64,000 nucleotides of DNA from Pseudomonadota bacterium (GTDB lineage Bacteria > Myxococcota_A > Polyangia > GCA-2747355). Where the stretch lies: contig JADJTL010000003.1 of the NCBI GenBank assembly GCA_016711215.1, positions 558,001-622,000 on the forward strand, written 5' to 3'. The notes under the pieces are model-generated. The model was not told the origin of the DNA. It made no database searches and saw only the letters and a list, made by a program, of their open reading frames with translations. This document shows positions 52,848-61,613 of this stretch, in pieces. The position numbers were made by a program, and so were the translations under genes. Every line of letters begins with the position of its first letter. Position 1 is the stretch's first letter.

Positions 52848-53228
52848 ATGACCAGCCCGATCAAGATCACAGCGACCCAGGCGACGGCGGATAAGAAGCT
52901 GCTCAACCATGAGTGGATCGAGCTGAAGAACGAGGGCGCGGCCCCCTTCAACGTCGAGGGTTGCATGGTGACCACCGCGCTCGGCGGGGGCCGGCAACGC
53001 GATGTGACGACGCTCAAGGCCGGGATCGTCGTCCAGCCCGGCGAACGCCTGCGGCTGATTACGGGCAGCGCCGGCAAGCAGGCGCATGGCGAGGCGCCCA
53101 GCGTCGAGGGCGTACGCAACGTGCACCTCTTTCTCAAGGCGCCCTACCTCGAGCGCACGGGCCTGACGCTGCGCCTGGTCAACCACGCCCACCAGGAGCT
53201 CTGCCGCGCGGTCCACGCGCCAGATTGA
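52848..53228 (+). CDS. Small lamin-tail-like domain protein
   Basis: 126 residues without signal peptide. HEWIELKNEGAAPFNVEGCM, then VVQPGERLRLITGSAG and TGLTLRLVNHAHQELC follow the lamin-tail domain pattern (WIEL-N-G, L-G-x-L, V-x-GE-x-L), an Ig-like beta sandwich found in bacterial secreted nucleases and surface proteins. Here it stands alone, so it is probably a binding module. A GAGGGAGAG element lies 5 bases before the ATG. The stop codon touches an 18-bp tandem repeat. Confidence 0.75.
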   Translation: MTSPIKITATQATADKKLLNHEWIELKNEGAAPFNVEGCMVTTALGGGRQRDVTTLKAGIVVQPGERLRLITGSAGKQAHGEAPSVEGVRNVHLFLKAPYLERTGLTLRLVNHAHQELCRAVHAPD

Positions 53229-53298
53229 TCGGGGCCAGACGTTTGATCGGGGCCAGACGTTTGATCGGGGCCAGACGTTTGATCGGGGCCAGACGTTT
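53227..53298. repeat. 18-bp tandem repeat x4
   Basis: Four perfect copies of GATCGGGGCCAGACGTTT start inside the stop codon of the lamin-tail-like gene and end 67 bases before the next gene. Confidence 0.95.
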
Positions 53299-53365
53299 AA
53301 CGCGGCCAGACCCGAGGCGCCCGGCGAAATTGACGCCGATCCTTCGTACCCCGTAGTATTAGCCC

Positions 53366-54829
53366 ATGCGCCCATCCCATGTCGCGTGTGTCGCGTGCGC
53401 GGGGGCGCTCGCCCTTGTGCTCCCCCTGCTCTTCACGCCCAGCGCCCAGGCTCAGCAATCGTGCTACACCGTCAGCGCCTGCCGGCGCGGAGGCAGCATT
53501 AGCACTTGCGTCGCCACCAGCCGCGGCGCCGCCAGCTGCTGGTATACGGTCTCCGGCGGCGGGACCTACCCCTGCGCCGCGGGCTGCGACTGCACCGCCG
53601 CGGCCGAGGCGGTCGTGCGCTGGTGCGTCGGTTCCGGCGGCGGCACGACCTGCAGCAACAAGTGCGGCAGCCACTGCTGCAGCGCCTCGCAGCAATGCTG
53701 CAACGGGAGCTGCGCGCCGAGCGGCGTGACCTGCTGCGGCACGGGCTACTGCGAGAGCGGCAAGAGCTGCTGCAACGACACCTGCATCCCCGCGGCGGCG
53801 AGCTGCTGCGGCACGGGGTCCTGCGCCGAGGGCAGCACCTGTAGCGAGGGCAAGTGCTGCCCGGCCGAGCGGCCGATCAACGACCACGGCGCCTGCTGTC
53901 CCTCCGGGCTGCCGAATTGCGGTAGCTGCTCGGATCCGGCGCAGCCCAACGCCTGCGGCAACGGCGTCTGCTGCGGCGCCGACGAGCCCTACTGCTGCTG
54001 GGACGGGTCCTGCGCGATCTTCGCCGGCTCCTATTGCGCGTCGAAGCCCAACACCCCGCCGAGCGAGACCGACAAGCCGCCCCCCTGTCCGAGCGGCGAG
54101 GAGCGCTGCGGGGAGAGCTGCTGCGGCACGGGAACCTTCTGCTGCGGGGGGAGCTGCATCGCTGACGGGCATCCCTGCTGCGGCGGCGAGAGCTGCGAGG
54201 GCGTCTGCTGCGAAGGCGCCTGCCAGCCTCCGGGCACCACCTGCTGCGGCGGGGGCAAGGCCTGCGCGCCGCCCGATACCGTTTGTTGCGCCGACGGGAG
54301 CTGCGCCGGCAGCGCTGCCGCCTGCCCGCAGAGTCAGGCGCAGACCTGCGGCCTCGGCAGCACCGCCTGCGGCAACAAGGGCGGCTGCTGCAAGGCCTCG
54401 GGCGGCGCCGTCTGCTGTTCGGACGGGACCTGCGCCCCGCAGGGCGCCACCTGCTGCGGCAACGGCTACTACTGCCCCTCGGCGCTCCCCAACTGCTGCG
54501 GCTCGTTTTGCTGCCCGGGCGCCTGCGGCGCGACGGGCTGCCTGCGCGCGGGCAACGCCATCGGCGCGGCGGGCACCGTCCCGGGTGCCCTCAGCCCGGG
54601 CGGTCAACCAAGCGCGAACCCCGCCGCGGGCACGGCGCCAAAGAGCGGCAGCAGCGGCGAGCGTGGCACCCTGGGCAAGGACCGCCTCGGCTACGGCTGT
54701 GGCGGCTGCAACGACGATCCCGCGCGCCGCGAGGGAGGCCCAGCGGGCGCGCCCGATCTCGGGTTCGGGGCCGTGGGCGGGCTGCTGCTGATCGAGCGCC
54801 TCGGTTCGCGGCGCCGGAGACGCCGATGA
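53366..54829 (+). CDS. Secreted Cys-rich repeat protein with MYXO-CTERM-like tail
   Basis: 487 residues. Signal peptide ALALVLPLLFTPSAQA. The mature region is packed with Cys pairs in repeating units such as CCGTGYCESGKSCCNDTC and CCGGGKACAPPDTVCC, giving an extracellular disulfide-rich chain. The C-terminus has GYGCGGCNDDP, then a hydrophobic stretch (LGFGAVGGLLLIERL) and RRRRRR: the plan of the MYXO-CTERM sorting signal, which in myxobacteria directs processing and surface anchoring. It overlaps the next gene by 4 bases (ATGA), so the two are coupled. Confidence 0.85.
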   Translation: MRPSHVACVACAGALALVLPLLFTPSAQAQQSCYTVSACRRGGSISTCVATSRGAASCWYTVSGGGTYPCAAGCDCTAAAEAVVRWCVGSGGGTTCSNKCGSHCCSASQQCCNGSCAPSGVTCCGTGYCESGKSCCNDTCIPAAASCCGTGSCAEGSTCSEGKCCPAERPINDHGACCPSGLPNCGSCSDPAQPNACGNGVCCGADEPYCCWDGSCAIFAGSYCASKPNTPPSETDKPPPCPSGEERCGESCCGTGTFCCGGSCIADGHPCCGGESCEGVCCEGACQPPGTTCCGGGKACAPPDTVCCADGSCAGSAAACPQSQAQTCGLGSTACGNKGGCCKASGGAVCCSDGTCAPQGATCCGNGYYCPSALPNCCGSFCCPGACGATGCLRAGNAIGAAGTVPGALSPGGQPSANPAAGTAPKSGSSGERGTLGKDRLGYGCGGCNDDPARREGGPAGAPDLGFGAVGGLLLIERLGSRRRRRR

Positions 54830-56028
54830 GTACCCTACGCAAACGCTGGGGCTGCTGGGTGGTCGTGCTCGGAATGGGGACCATCGCACTGGCGACAGAA
54901 GCGGCGGCCGCGGAGCCTGCCGCTGGTGCCTGCAGCGCCGCGCTGCTCGAGCCCGAGGCCCGGGGCGTACCGAGCGCCGTCGCGCTGCTCGCCGACGGAC
55001 GGATTCGGCAGGAGCTCGCCAGTGCCGGCTGCCCGGCCGTCGATCGCGCGAGCGTCGCCGCGATGCGCCAGATGCTCGGCCTGCAGGCCAGCCTCGCGCC
55101 GCATGAGATCTTGCAGCTCGGGCGGAGCCTGATGGTGGGAGCGATCCTCGCGCTGAAGCTCGAGGGCGCCAAGGGCCAGGTCGCCGTCGAGCTGAGCGCC
55201 TATGCCCCCACCACTGGCGCCGCACGCCACCGCAGCGCCCGCGTCCCCGCGGCAGAGCTCCTGCCGACGATCGTCGCTCTGGCGGCAGAGCTGGCGCGGC
55301 CTGCCGCGGACTCGGCGACGACGAACGAGCCCGTGGCGGAGCGCGTGGCGACGCCCGCTAGCGCGCCCAGCACCGCGCCCAGCGCCGCACCCGCTAGCGC
55401 GCCCAGCACCGCGCCCAGCACCGCACCCGCTAGCGCGCCCAGCACCGCGCCCAGCACCGTGCCCAGCACCGCGCCGGCCGCGCCACCCACCACCGCCGGC
55501 GCCGCGGCCGCGCCCGCGCCCGTGCCAACGCCCACCCCGACCGCGCCGGCGCCGGGCGCCCCCTTGATCATCAAGCGCGCGCCGGCGCCCACGCCGCTCT
55601 TCACCGTCGGGGTCGATCTGCAGACCTACTACCTCTTCGGCGAGGCGCGCGGCGGTCCCATCGTCGGCCTCGAGGTCGGCAGCGGCACGCGGCGCTTCCA
55701 GGGCGCGTTCCTCTTCCGCGTCTACCCGGGCGACGCGACCGGCTACCTGCTGGGCGGGCGCCTCGAGGGGCGACCGGGTTGGGGCCGCTTCAGGCTCGTC
55801 TTCGGCGCCGAGCTGGGCTTCGTCCTGGTGCCCGGCAACCAGGACAACATCGACCTGCTGCTGCTCGGCCTCGAGCCCCTGGGCGTCGCGCTCGAGTGGC
55901 AGCACCTGCGCCTCAGCGCCAAGCTCCTCGGCACCGACGTGTATCTCGTGCCCGCCGACCTCTCGGCGGGCCGCAGCGCCGAGGCGCTCTACGGGCTCAG
56001 CCACGGCCTCTCGCTGACCGTGTTCTGA
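54826..56028 (+). CDS. Probable outer-membrane protein with Ala/Pro/Ser linker
   Basis: 400 residues. Signal peptide CWVVVLGMGTIALATEAAAA. The N-terminal domain (residues ~30-165; DGRIRQELASAGCPAVDRAS, GRSLMVGAILALKLEGAKGQ) looks like a small alpha/beta periplasmic domain with a lipoprotein-independent export. A low-complexity linker of ASAPSTAPS-type repeats (about 178-245) follows, and then ~140 residues of alternating beta strands (FTVGVDLQTYYLFGEARGGP, FRLVFGAELGFVLVPGNQDN) ending GLSLTVF. A C-terminal Phe after beta strands suits outer-membrane insertion. Its start overlaps the stop of the Cys-rich gene, so they may form a surface pair. Confidence 0.75.
   Translation: MSTLRKRWGCWVVVLGMGTIALATEAAAAEPAAGACSAALLEPEARGVPSAVALLADGRIRQELASAGCPAVDRASVAAMRQMLGLQASLAPHEILQLGRSLMVGAILALKLEGAKGQVAVELSAYAPTTGAARHRSARVPAAELLPTIVALAAELARPAADSATTNEPVAERVATPASAPSTAPSAAPASAPSTAPSTAPASAPSTAPSTVPSTAPAAPPTTAGAAAAPAPVPTPTPTAPAPGAPLIIKRAPAPTPLFTVGVDLQTYYLFGEARGGPIVGLEVGSGTRRFQGAFLFRVYPGDATGYLLGGRLEGRPGWGRFRLVFGAELGFVLVPGNQDNIDLLLLGLEPLGVALEWQHLRLSAKLLGTDVYLVPADLSAGRSAEALYGLSHGLSLTVF
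55360..55480 (+). repeat. In-frame Ala-Pro-Ser-Thr coding repeats
   Basis: GCTAGCGCGCCCAGCACC-type units coding for ASAPSTAPS recur in the linker of the outer-membrane protein gene; unit lengths are multiples of three. Confidence 0.85.
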
Positions 56029-56046
56029 CGCGCCCGGCTCCTCACC

Positions 56047-58401
56047 TCAGGGATTCACGGTCGCGCCGCGGTCGACGAGCGCGCCGTAGCTGAGGGCGCC
56101 ACCCCCGAGCGTGAGGACCGTCCCCTCCTCGAGCGTCAGCACGCCGGCCACGGTCAGCGCGCGACCCTCCGTGGTCAGCGCGCCCGAGAGCAGCTGCAGG
56201 CCCTGATTGGGTCCATCGAGCCGCAGCGCGGAGGTGGCGCGCAGCGCCGGCGCCAGCGGCGGCCTGTCGATCAGCACCGCCGCGCCCGGAAGCTGCGCGC
56301 TGTAGGTGCCGAGCTGCTGGTAGAGGCTTTGGGCCCGCGCGCCCTTCAGCACCAGCTCGGTCGAACCCCCTCCCGCGCAGCGCCGCTCGCTCGCGCACGA
56401 GAAGGCGACGTCGCCTCCGACCTCGATCCGACCACCCTCGAGTCTACCGTCGATCACCTCGAGCCTGCCGGCGACACGCAGCACGGTGCCGGGCGCCAGC
56501 CCGATCCACTCGTTGTTGAAGCCGTAGCGCTGGTTGTAGTCGTCGAGGTCGATGAGCAGCGTCGGCACGTCGAGCGTCCCGACGTCGAGCGGAAAGGCGT
56601 TCTGATTGGCCTCGGTGCTGACCCAGGGGTTGATCACGAGCGCGCTGAGCCGGTTGACGAAGGTGCCGCCGACGATGCGAAAGCCCTCGTCGTCGTGCGG
56701 CAGCGGCAGCCCGTACTCGCGATCAAAGTGAAAGCGCAGCGTGCCCGTGGGGCTGACGAAGCTGCCTCGGCTGAGCTTCAAGCCGGAGAGGCTGTAGCTC
56801 GTGGTGCCGGCCGCCGGCTCGAAGCTGCCGTCCTTGTCCACGACGACCAGCGGCCCGAGACCGGGGCCGCCATAGGTCTGCGCGACGCCATCGCCCTTGA
56901 CGATCAGGGGCGTCAGGCCGCCCTCGGCGCAGACGCCCGCGCCGGCGCAGGTGGTCGTGAGGTTGCCGCGCAGCTCGATGGCGCCGCCGACGAGCTTGCC
57001 GTCCTCGAGCACCAGCTCAGCGGCGACGAGCACGCGCGTCGTGGCGCCGAGGCGGAGGATCGCGCCGTCTTGGCCCTGGGTCGTTTTCGTGTCGAGGATA
57101 CTGACGACGAGGCGGTTGAGCTGCAGCGGGGCGACGCTGTCGATGCGGGCCACGTCGGTCCAGAGCTCGTCGTTCGCTTTGCTACCATCGAAGCGCACGG
57201 TCCCCGCGCCGGCGACGAAGACGCCCCCGGAAAGGGTCAGCCCGCCGGTGTTGTCGACCGCCGTCGCGAACCCGATCGAGAGCGTCCCACGCGTGCTCTC
57301 GAAGCGCCCGCCGGTCAGCGTGACGTTGCCGTTGACGACGATCGCGCTCTCGCTGCCGCGTAGCGTGCCCCCGGCGACCGCGATCCCGCTCGGGCCGACG
57401 CTCAGCGTCTGCCCGACCCCCTGGCGCAAGAGGCCCGTATACCCGGGCGCCAGGTCGAGCCCGGCGACGCTCGTCGGCGCGCCGAGCGTGCAGTCGCAGC
57501 GGGCCCCGCAGCTGGCATCGAAGCGCGCGACGTCGCCCGCGCCAGGCACCACCCGAGTCGACCAGTTCTCGGGATTCGCGAAGGCCGCATCACCCGCCCG
57601 ACCGACCCAGACGAAGGCCGGCAGCGCAGCCCCGGCGCGCCACTCGATCCGCGCCGAACCCGGCGTCGCCGAGACATTCCAGGCCTCGTCGCGCGCGAAG
57701 GCCCAGACGACACGCAGGCCGATCGCGCCGAGCTGCAGCGGCCCCTGCGGCGGCGCCGCGAAGCAAGGGTCGTCGAAGCGCGGCGCCCCCGGGCTCGGGA
57801 GGTCCGCGGCGGTCTCGATCAGACAATAGGCGCTCGTGCCGGCGTCACCGCCGAGGGTAACGTTGACGGCTCCGGTCGCCGTGATCAGCGCGGAGCCGCT
57901 GCTGACGTCGGTCAGGTCGAGGGTCGGCGGTGGGGGCGCGAGGGTGTCGAGGATGATCGAAGCGCGCGCCGGTCCCCATGACACCCGCCCCTGGGCATCC
58001 GCGCCCCAGAGCGAGAGCGCGTGGCGCCCCTCCTCCGCCGGAAGCAGGAACTGCGGCGGACGCGCCGTCCACCAGCCAGCCGCGGGGCCCTGCCCTTGCA
58101 CACAGGGGGCGTCGGCGTCGCTCGGTGGGAGCGCGTCGGCCAGCGTCAGGCAGTAGCGGGCGACGCCCTGATCACCGGCGATCACGAGGTCGAGGGTGCG
58201 CGAGCGCGCGCGATCCGAGCGCCCCGTCAGCGCATCACGCAAGCCGAGCGTCAGCAGCTCTGACGCACGATCCGCCCCGGCATCGCCGGCGAGGGGCGCG
58301 CGACCGGTCTCGAAGCCCGCGCGCACGCAAGCGCCCGTCAGCCCGAGCAAGCACGGAAGCAGGCCCAGGGCCCACACCCTGTGTTGGCCGAAGAAGCGCA
58401 C
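56047..58401 (-). CDS. Large surface lipoprotein with Ig-like and beta-strand repeats
   Basis: About 784 residues. The N-terminus (VWALGLLPCLLGLTGAC) is a signal with a lipobox-like Cys near residue 25. Two Ig-like blocks follow, with paired Cys (ARYCLTLADALPPSDADAPC; SAYCLIETAADLPSPGAP) and the ending VWAFARDEAWNVSA. A WVGRAGDAAFANPENWSTRV-VPGAGDVARF motif introduces a long Gly/Thr/Val-rich series of beta strands (LTLSGGVFVAGAGTVRFDGS) like autotransporter or beta-helix passengers. No barrel is visible. The start is uncertain: GTG at 58401 has GGAGG only one base away, and an in-frame TTG at 58419 overlaps a TAATAATT sequence. Convergent with the outer-membrane protein gene. Confidence 0.75.
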   Translation of the reverse strand: MRFFGQHRVWALGLLPCLLGLTGACVRAGFETGRAPLAGDAGADRASELLTLGLRDALTGRSDRARSRTLDLVIAGDQGVARYCLTLADALPPSDADAPCVQGQGPAAGWWTARPPQFLLPAEEGRHALSLWGADAQGRVSWGPARASIILDTLAPPPPTLDLTDVSSGSALITATGAVNVTLGGDAGTSAYCLIETAADLPSPGAPRFDDPCFAAPPQGPLQLGAIGLRVVWAFARDEAWNVSATPGSARIEWRAGAALPAFVWVGRAGDAAFANPENWSTRVVPGAGDVARFDASCGARCDCTLGAPTSVAGLDLAPGYTGLLRQGVGQTLSVGPSGIAVAGGTLRGSESAIVVNGNVTLTGGRFESTRGTLSIGFATAVDNTGGLTLSGGVFVAGAGTVRFDGSKANDELWTDVARIDSVAPLQLNRLVVSILDTKTTQGQDGAILRLGATTRVLVAAELVLEDGKLVGGAIELRGNLTTTCAGAGVCAEGGLTPLIVKGDGVAQTYGGPGLGPLVVVDKDGSFEPAAGTTSYSLSGLKLSRGSFVSPTGTLRFHFDREYGLPLPHDDEGFRIVGGTFVNRLSALVINPWVSTEANQNAFPLDVGTLDVPTLLIDLDDYNQRYGFNNEWIGLAPGTVLRVAGRLEVIDGRLEGGRIEVGGDVAFSCASERRCAGGGSTELVLKGARAQSLYQQLGTYSAQLPGAAVLIDRPPLAPALRATSALRLDGPNQGLQLLSGALTTEGRALTVAGVLTLEEGTVLTLGGGALSYGALVDRGATVNP

Positions 58402-58505
58402 GCCTCCACTATAGCGCAATTATTAAGAGTGGTTTTTGTTACGACCTGAACAGGAATATTGCACCCGTCCAGGCGCCGCGACCCCGGGCAAGCCGGTGGC
58501 GCGGC

Positions 58506-60083
58506 TCAGGTCGGCAGCGGCTCGAGGAGGGTCGCCACGCGCTGCTCGAGCAGCGTATCCATCGTCTGGGCGAAGGGGCCCAGATGGAGATAGAGCGCGG
58601 CCATCGACACCGCCGTGCGCAGCCCGCGCGGGTTGTGCATCAGGGCATCGAGCAGCGCCCCCCAGTAGTGGCGACGGGCTGCCCGGTCGCGAAAGCCCGC
58701 GCGTAGGCAAATCCGGACGAAGCTGCGCAGGTCGCGCAGCAGCAGGCGCAGCGGCTGGCGGCAGCGGTTGGCGCTGAGATCCATCTCGCGCACCATCCGT
58801 CGGACGCGCCCGAAGAAGGCGCCGGGCGCGTAGATTTCGCGTAGCACCTGGCGGTAGTCGGCGAGCGCCTCGGACTTGGGCCGCCGCGTACGGAAGTTGA
58901 GTCCCGAGGTGCACTGATCGGCGTCGCCGCCGCCCGCGACCACCTGGTCGAAGACCCCCTCCAGCCGCCCCTCGGCGGCGAGGCGCCGGGCGAGCTGAGT
59001 ATTCGGCAGCGCGTAGAGCAGCCCGACCATGCAGACGGGGATCGCCGCCGCCTCGATGCAGTCGATCATCGGCCGAGCGATGCTCTGCGTCTCGGCGTCG
59101 AAGCCGATGATGAAGCCAGCGTTGACGAAGAGACCGGCCCGCTGGATCGCGCGCACATGCTCGACGAGGTCGCGGTTGAGGTTATGCGTCTTGCCAGCGC
59201 CGGCGAGCGCCGCGGGGTCGGGCGTCTCGATACCGACGAAGACGGCGAAGAAGTTGGCGCGCCGCAGCGCTTCGAGCAGCGCCGGGCTGTCGGCGAGGTT
59301 GACGCTGACCTCAGTGGAGAACTCGAAGGGCTGACCATGCGTCGCCAACCACGCGCTCAGGGCGGCGCAGAGCGTGGCCGCCTCGCGACGGTTGCCGATG
59401 AAGTTGTCGTCGACGAAGTCCACGTGCCCGCGCCAGCCGAGGTCGTAGAGCGCCTGCAGCTCGGCCAAGACCTGCTTGGTGGTCTTGGTCCGCGGCCGCC
59501 GACCATTGAGCTCGATGACGTTGCAGAACTCACAGGCGTAGGGGCAGCCGCGCGAGAACTGCACGCCCACGTGCAGGTAGCGCTCGAGCCGCAGCAGGTC
59601 GAAGCGGGGCACCGGCGAGGTGTGCACGTCGGGGAAGTCCTCGGCGCGCACCAGGGCGCCGCGGCGCCGTTCGCGAACGGCTTCGACCAGCGCGTCCACC
59701 ACGGCCTCGACCTCGCCGGCAACGCGTAGGTCGGCAGCCGCGTAGACCTCGGGGCTACAGGTGCAGTCGGGGCCACCCACCGCGACGTAGGCCCCCAAGC
59801 GCTGCGCTCGGCCGACCACCGCGAGCGCATGGGTCTGCTGCGGCAACATGCCGCCGGTGAAGACCACGTCGGCCCAGGCCAGGTCCTCGTCGGTCAGCTC
59901 ACCGACGTTGCAGTCGCAGAGCCTCAGCTCCCAATCGCGCGGCAGCACCGCGGCGACCGTAATCAGGCCGAGGGGGGTATTCGAGTAGCGCTTGCCTACC
60001 GCCTCGAGCGTCGCCTGGTAGTTCCAAAACGACTTGCCCTCGAAACGCGGATAGACCAGCAAGACCTTGAGGGAAGCGGACAT
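58506..60083 (-). CDS. B12-binding-domain radical SAM protein (DUF4070 type)
   Basis: 525 residues. A cobalamin-binding-like Rossmann domain at 1-140 (VLLVYPRFEGKSFWNYQATL, LRLCDCNVGELTDEDLAWAD, VVFTGGMLPQQ). The radical SAM barrel carries the cluster motif SRGCPYACEFCNVIEL at about residue 195, with CxxxCxxC intact, and GHVDFVDDNFIGNRREA. The C-terminal ~170 residues (YRQVLREIYAPGAFFGRVRR) match the DUF4070-type extension seen in enzymes such as hopanoid C-methylases (HpnP/HpnR), but substrate cannot be assigned. AAGGAG lies 6 bases before the ATG. Divergent from the HATPase-like gene. Confidence 0.88.
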   Translation of the reverse strand: MSASLKVLLVYPRFEGKSFWNYQATLEAVGKRYSNTPLGLITVAAVLPRDWELRLCDCNVGELTDEDLAWADVVFTGGMLPQQTHALAVVGRAQRLGAYVAVGGPDCTCSPEVYAAADLRVAGEVEAVVDALVEAVRERRRGALVRAEDFPDVHTSPVPRFDLLRLERYLHVGVQFSRGCPYACEFCNVIELNGRRPRTKTTKQVLAELQALYDLGWRGHVDFVDDNFIGNRREAATLCAALSAWLATHGQPFEFSTEVSVNLADSPALLEALRRANFFAVFVGIETPDPAALAGAGKTHNLNRDLVEHVRAIQRAGLFVNAGFIIGFDAETQSIARPMIDCIEAAAIPVCMVGLLYALPNTQLARRLAAEGRLEGVFDQVVAGGGDADQCTSGLNFRTRRPKSEALADYRQVLREIYAPGAFFGRVRRMVREMDLSANRCRQPLRLLLRDLRSFVRICLRAGFRDRAARRHYWGALLDALMHNPRGLRTAVSMAALYLHLGPFAQTMDTLLEQRVATLLEPLPT

Positions 60084-60468
60084 CGACGGCTCCTTCTCGC
60101 CTCACGTGTCGCCTCACGGGCGAACCCACGAGCGCGGTCGGTGCAGGACGGCGCCGCCGGGGGCCTCCTCCTGGGGTGACGCAAGGGCGCCGGACCGGGG
60201 AAGGCACGGCGCAGGCCTGACCCTTGCGATGACCCTTGCAACTAGCGCGACGGCGCGCCGAAGACAAGCGCGCGCGAAGGCCCGCGGCCGATGTGCGCTG
60301 GAGGTGTGCGCTCGATGTGCACTCGATGCGGGCGTGAATTGCAATCATGGGGGTCGTGACGCATACTGGCGCGGCGTCGCGCTTTGGGGACTTTAAGGCC
60401 ACTGCCCGGGCACGGCGCCTCGGGTGGAGTGTGCGTCGAATCAGTGCTCAGCGAGTCGATCCCGCGCC
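60084..60468. other. 385-bp divergent intergenic region
   Basis: Between the radical SAM gene and the HATPase-like gene. It contains a 10-base direct repeat TGACCCTTGC at 60218 and 60230. Open frames here lack start signals; no gene is supported. Confidence 0.6.
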
Positions 60469-61563
60469 ATGCTAGGTCCTCGTTGCGTCGTCTATAGCCA
60501 GGATCCAACTCCGGTGAGGAGCTGGGTCGGGCAGCTGCGTGGCGTCGGCGGCTCGGTGCAGGTGGTAGCGGACCCGAAGGCTGTCGCCGCCGAAGGCGAT
60601 GTCCTGCTCGGGCGGCTCGAGGGCGTCGGCGATCCCCTGGTCGCGCTGCTTGGCGAGCTGCGGCCCGCGTGCGCCAGCGCGCTGGTGCTCCCCGAGCCCA
60701 GCCTCGTCGACGCCGTCTACCTGCTACGACAACCCTCCGTCCAATCGGTCGTCGCCGAGGACTACCTCGGGGCCGCGCCAAACCTGCTGACCTATCTGGC
60801 AGGCAAGCTGGCCTGGGGCAACATCTTCGGCGTGTCGAAGCTCTTGCCGTGGGGTGTCTTGATCGGCACCGAGGTGATCACCTCTACCGAGGATCGGCAC
60901 CGCGCGACGACCTCGCTGCTGGCCTTCGTCAAGACGCTGCGCCTCCGCGCCCGCCTCTGCGACGGCGTGCAGCTCGTCGCCGAAGAGCTGTTGATGAACG
61001 CGCTCTACGACGCACCGGTCGATGGCCAAGGGCGGCCGCTCTTCGGCCATCTGATGCCCAACCAACGGGCCAACGTGCGGCTCGAACGACCGGTGACGCT
61101 GCAGTACGGCTGCGATGGGCGGCGGCTCGTGATCAGCGTGCGCGACACCTACGGATCGTTACGCCGCTCATCGGTGCTCGACCGACTGGAGCACTGCGCG
61201 CAGGCGGCCGACCAGATCGCCGACAAGCCCTCCGGTGCGGGTCTGGGTCTGTACATGGTGGCGAAGCACGCGACCGAGCTGATGTTCAACACGGTGCCGG
61301 GCAAGACGACCGAGGTGATTGTCGTGCTCGATCTCGCAGCATCGACGCAGAGCCTGCGCCACCTCGGCTTCTTCAACGAGCCCAACCCCGTCGTCGCGGA
61401 GGGGCGCGTCCGGGAGGAGCTGAACGCGCCGCAGGGCAAGGGCTGGGTCTTCGATTTGCGCTATCTCGTGCTGACCATCGCCGCGCTGCTGCTCTTCGTC
61501 GTCGCGGGCCTCGTCTTCCTGTGGCCCTATCTGGTTCCCGGAGCTCCGCCCCACGGCGGCTAG
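60469..61563 (+). CDS. Tail-anchored HATPase (anti-sigma-like) protein
   Basis: 364 residues. An N-terminal receiver-like alpha/beta domain (RCVVYSQDPTPVRSWVGQLR, VAAEGDVLLGRLEGVGDPLV) ends near 120. An HATPase domain of the RsbW/SpoIIAB kind follows: VAEELLMNALYDAPV (N-box) at about 180, LVISVRDTYGSL, and KPSGAGLGLYMVAKHATEL (ATP lid) at about 255. A single hydrophobic segment (YLVLTIAALLLFVVAGLVFL) near residue 335 lies at the C-terminus, so the protein is probably tail-anchored facing the cytoplasm. ATG 60469 fits the domain start but lacks a clear ribosome-binding site. It is convergent with the STAS gene, stops 50 bases apart. Confidence 0.8.
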   Translation: MLGPRCVVYSQDPTPVRSWVGQLRGVGGSVQVVADPKAVAAEGDVLLGRLEGVGDPLVALLGELRPACASALVLPEPSLVDAVYLLRQPSVQSVVAEDYLGAAPNLLTYLAGKLAWGNIFGVSKLLPWGVLIGTEVITSTEDRHRATTSLLAFVKTLRLRARLCDGVQLVAEELLMNALYDAPVDGQGRPLFGHLMPNQRANVRLERPVTLQYGCDGRRLVISVRDTYGSLRRSSVLDRLEHCAQAADQIADKPSGAGLGLYMVAKHATELMFNTVPGKTTEVIVVLDLAASTQSLRHLGFFNEPNPVVAEGRVREELNAPQGKGWVFDLRYLVLTIAALLLFVVAGLVFLWPYLVPGAPPHGG

Positions 61564-61613
61564 TCGGAGACCCACCAGAGGGGAGGGGCTGCCCCAATCC
61601 CGGCGCGGGAGGC

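Noticed and set aside
54283..54825. N-terminal extension of the outer-membrane protein gene
   Set aside because: It overlaps the Cys-rich gene in another frame and reads as Arg/Leu-rich noise. The ATG at 54826 is followed by a normal signal peptide.
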